This document shows, one piece after another, positions 35,551 to 36,102 of a DNA stretch of 36,102 nt (the first letter of the stretch is position 1; every line of letters begins with the position of its first letter). The notes beneath the pieces were generated by a model, which saw only the letters and a program-made list of their open reading frames with translations, did not search any database and was not told the DNA's origin. Position numbers and translations under genes: made by a program. Location: assembly GCA_944386855.1 (NCBI GenBank), contig CALXCR010000006.1, forward strand, positions 1-36,102, read 5' to 3'. The DNA comes from an uncultured Oscillospiraceae bacterium. Lineage in GTDB: Bacteria; Bacillota; Clostridia; Oscillospirales; Oscillospiraceae.

Positions 35551-36102
35551 TCAGTTTTTGGAGTTGATATTTGCCGTTATATCGCGTATTATCTCGGAAA
35601 GCTCCGAAGATTTCGGCAGCATATCCTCGATCTTTGATATGGAGGACATGACCGTCGTGTGGTCGCGCGAGAATATCTCGCCGATATCTATAAGCGGAAG
35701 ATTTGTTATCGTGCGTATGAGATACATCGATATCTGCCGCGGCAGTACGATCTTTTTCGTCTGCGACCTGCCTTTGAGCTCTTCCGGCGTCAGCGAGTAG
35801 AACTTTGCCGTCTCCTCGATGATGACCTCCGGCGTGGGGATATATTCTGTCTTTTCGCGGAACATGTCCTTTATGATCTTCGACACGGTCGTGACGGTGA
35901 GCGGCTCGTCCATTATGTCGTTGTACGCCTTTACCTTTTTGACGGCGCCCTCTATCTGGCGGACGTTTGACGTCATGTTTTCCGCTATATACTGCACTAT
36001 ATCCTCCGGCAGGACTATGCCGAGCTGCATCGCCTTGTTGTTTATGATAGCGACGCGCGTCTCATAATCCGGCGGCTGTATATCGGCGATAAGGCCGGAT
36101 TC
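35551..36102 (-). CDS. dnaA: chromosomal replication initiator DnaA, C-terminal part (runs off the window)
   Basis: DnaA binds oriC and melts it to start replication. The visible 183 residues begin in the AAA+ domain (GLIADIQPPDYETRVAI), pass through sensor 2 (NVRQIEGAVKKV, with its Arg), and end in domain IV. The box-recognition motif reads IGEIFSRDHTTVMSSISKIE, where the usual GRDHTTV has Ser in place of Gly. The 5' part of the gene lies outside the window. The stop is TGA. Confidence 0.97.
   Translation of the reverse strand, partial: ESGLIADIQPPDYETRVAIINNKAMQLGIVLPEDIVQYIAENMTSNVRQIEGAVKKVKAYNDIMDEPLTVTTVSKIIKDMFREKTEYIPTPEVIIEETAKFYSLTPEELKGRSQTKKIVLPRQISMYLIRTITNLPLIDIGEIFSRDHTTVMSSISKIEDMLPKSSELSEIIRDITANINSKN

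Overview
The window is a chromosomal segment of a Gram-positive, Clostridia-like (Firmicutes) bacterium of fairly high G+C. The right end carries the canonical Firmicutes origin cluster, dnaA-[oriC]-dnaN-yaaA-recF-remB-gyrB-gyrA, all on the minus strand and reading leftward. The left half has the spoVB/murJ-like-mazG-hup-rqcP cluster known from Bacillus and Clostridium. The GyrB wording ([12 protein letters not shown]) reminds me of gut Oscillospirales/Christensenellales-type Clostridia. That is from memory, and I cannot assign a genus.

Layout. 1-3.3 kb: 5' part of uvrB (minus, cut by the window edge), then a MATE transporter (plus). 3.3-3.8 kb: a run of different hairpins. 3.8-11.3 kb (all minus): Ca2+-type P-type ATPase, murA, rqcP, hup, mazG, SpoVB/MurJ-like flippase. 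11.9-16.4 kb (plus): uvrA and an A+T-richer lipoprotein. 16.5-17.2 kb (minus): a three-gene mini-operon ending in a sigma-region-4-like protein. 17.4-17.6 kb: tRNA-Thr and tRNA-Tyr. 18.3-26.2 kb (plus): AIM24-family protein, second MATE transporter, S24/LexA-like repressor, recD2, MreB-type actin. 27.1-36.1 kb (minus): rnhA, gyrA, gyrB, remB, recF, yaaA, dnaN, oriC, dnaA (cut by the window edge).

Functionally the right side handles initiation, replication-fork clamp, recombination and supercoiling. The left side mixes nucleotide-excision repair (uvrA, uvrB), cell-wall precursor work (murA, flippase, MreB), ribosome-quality control (rqcP), nucleotide sanitation (mazG) and transport.

Main surprises. 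(1) Between recF and remB lie two arrays of about 17 and 16 degenerate units with an exact 10-bp pitch. The core matches the Spo0A box (TTCGACA on the plus strand) and contains four exact copies. (2) gyrB is interrupted by one in-frame TAG at codon 215, at the ATPase/transducer domain border, although TAG ends other genes normally here. (3) Nearly every long intergenic gap is a mosaic of re-used hairpin modules in both orientations, with arms and flanks conserved and loops free to vary; two related composites bracket mreB in inverted orientation. (4) Helically phased direct repeats sit in front of the lipoprotein gene, and a palindrome covers the promoter region before the LexA-like repressor.
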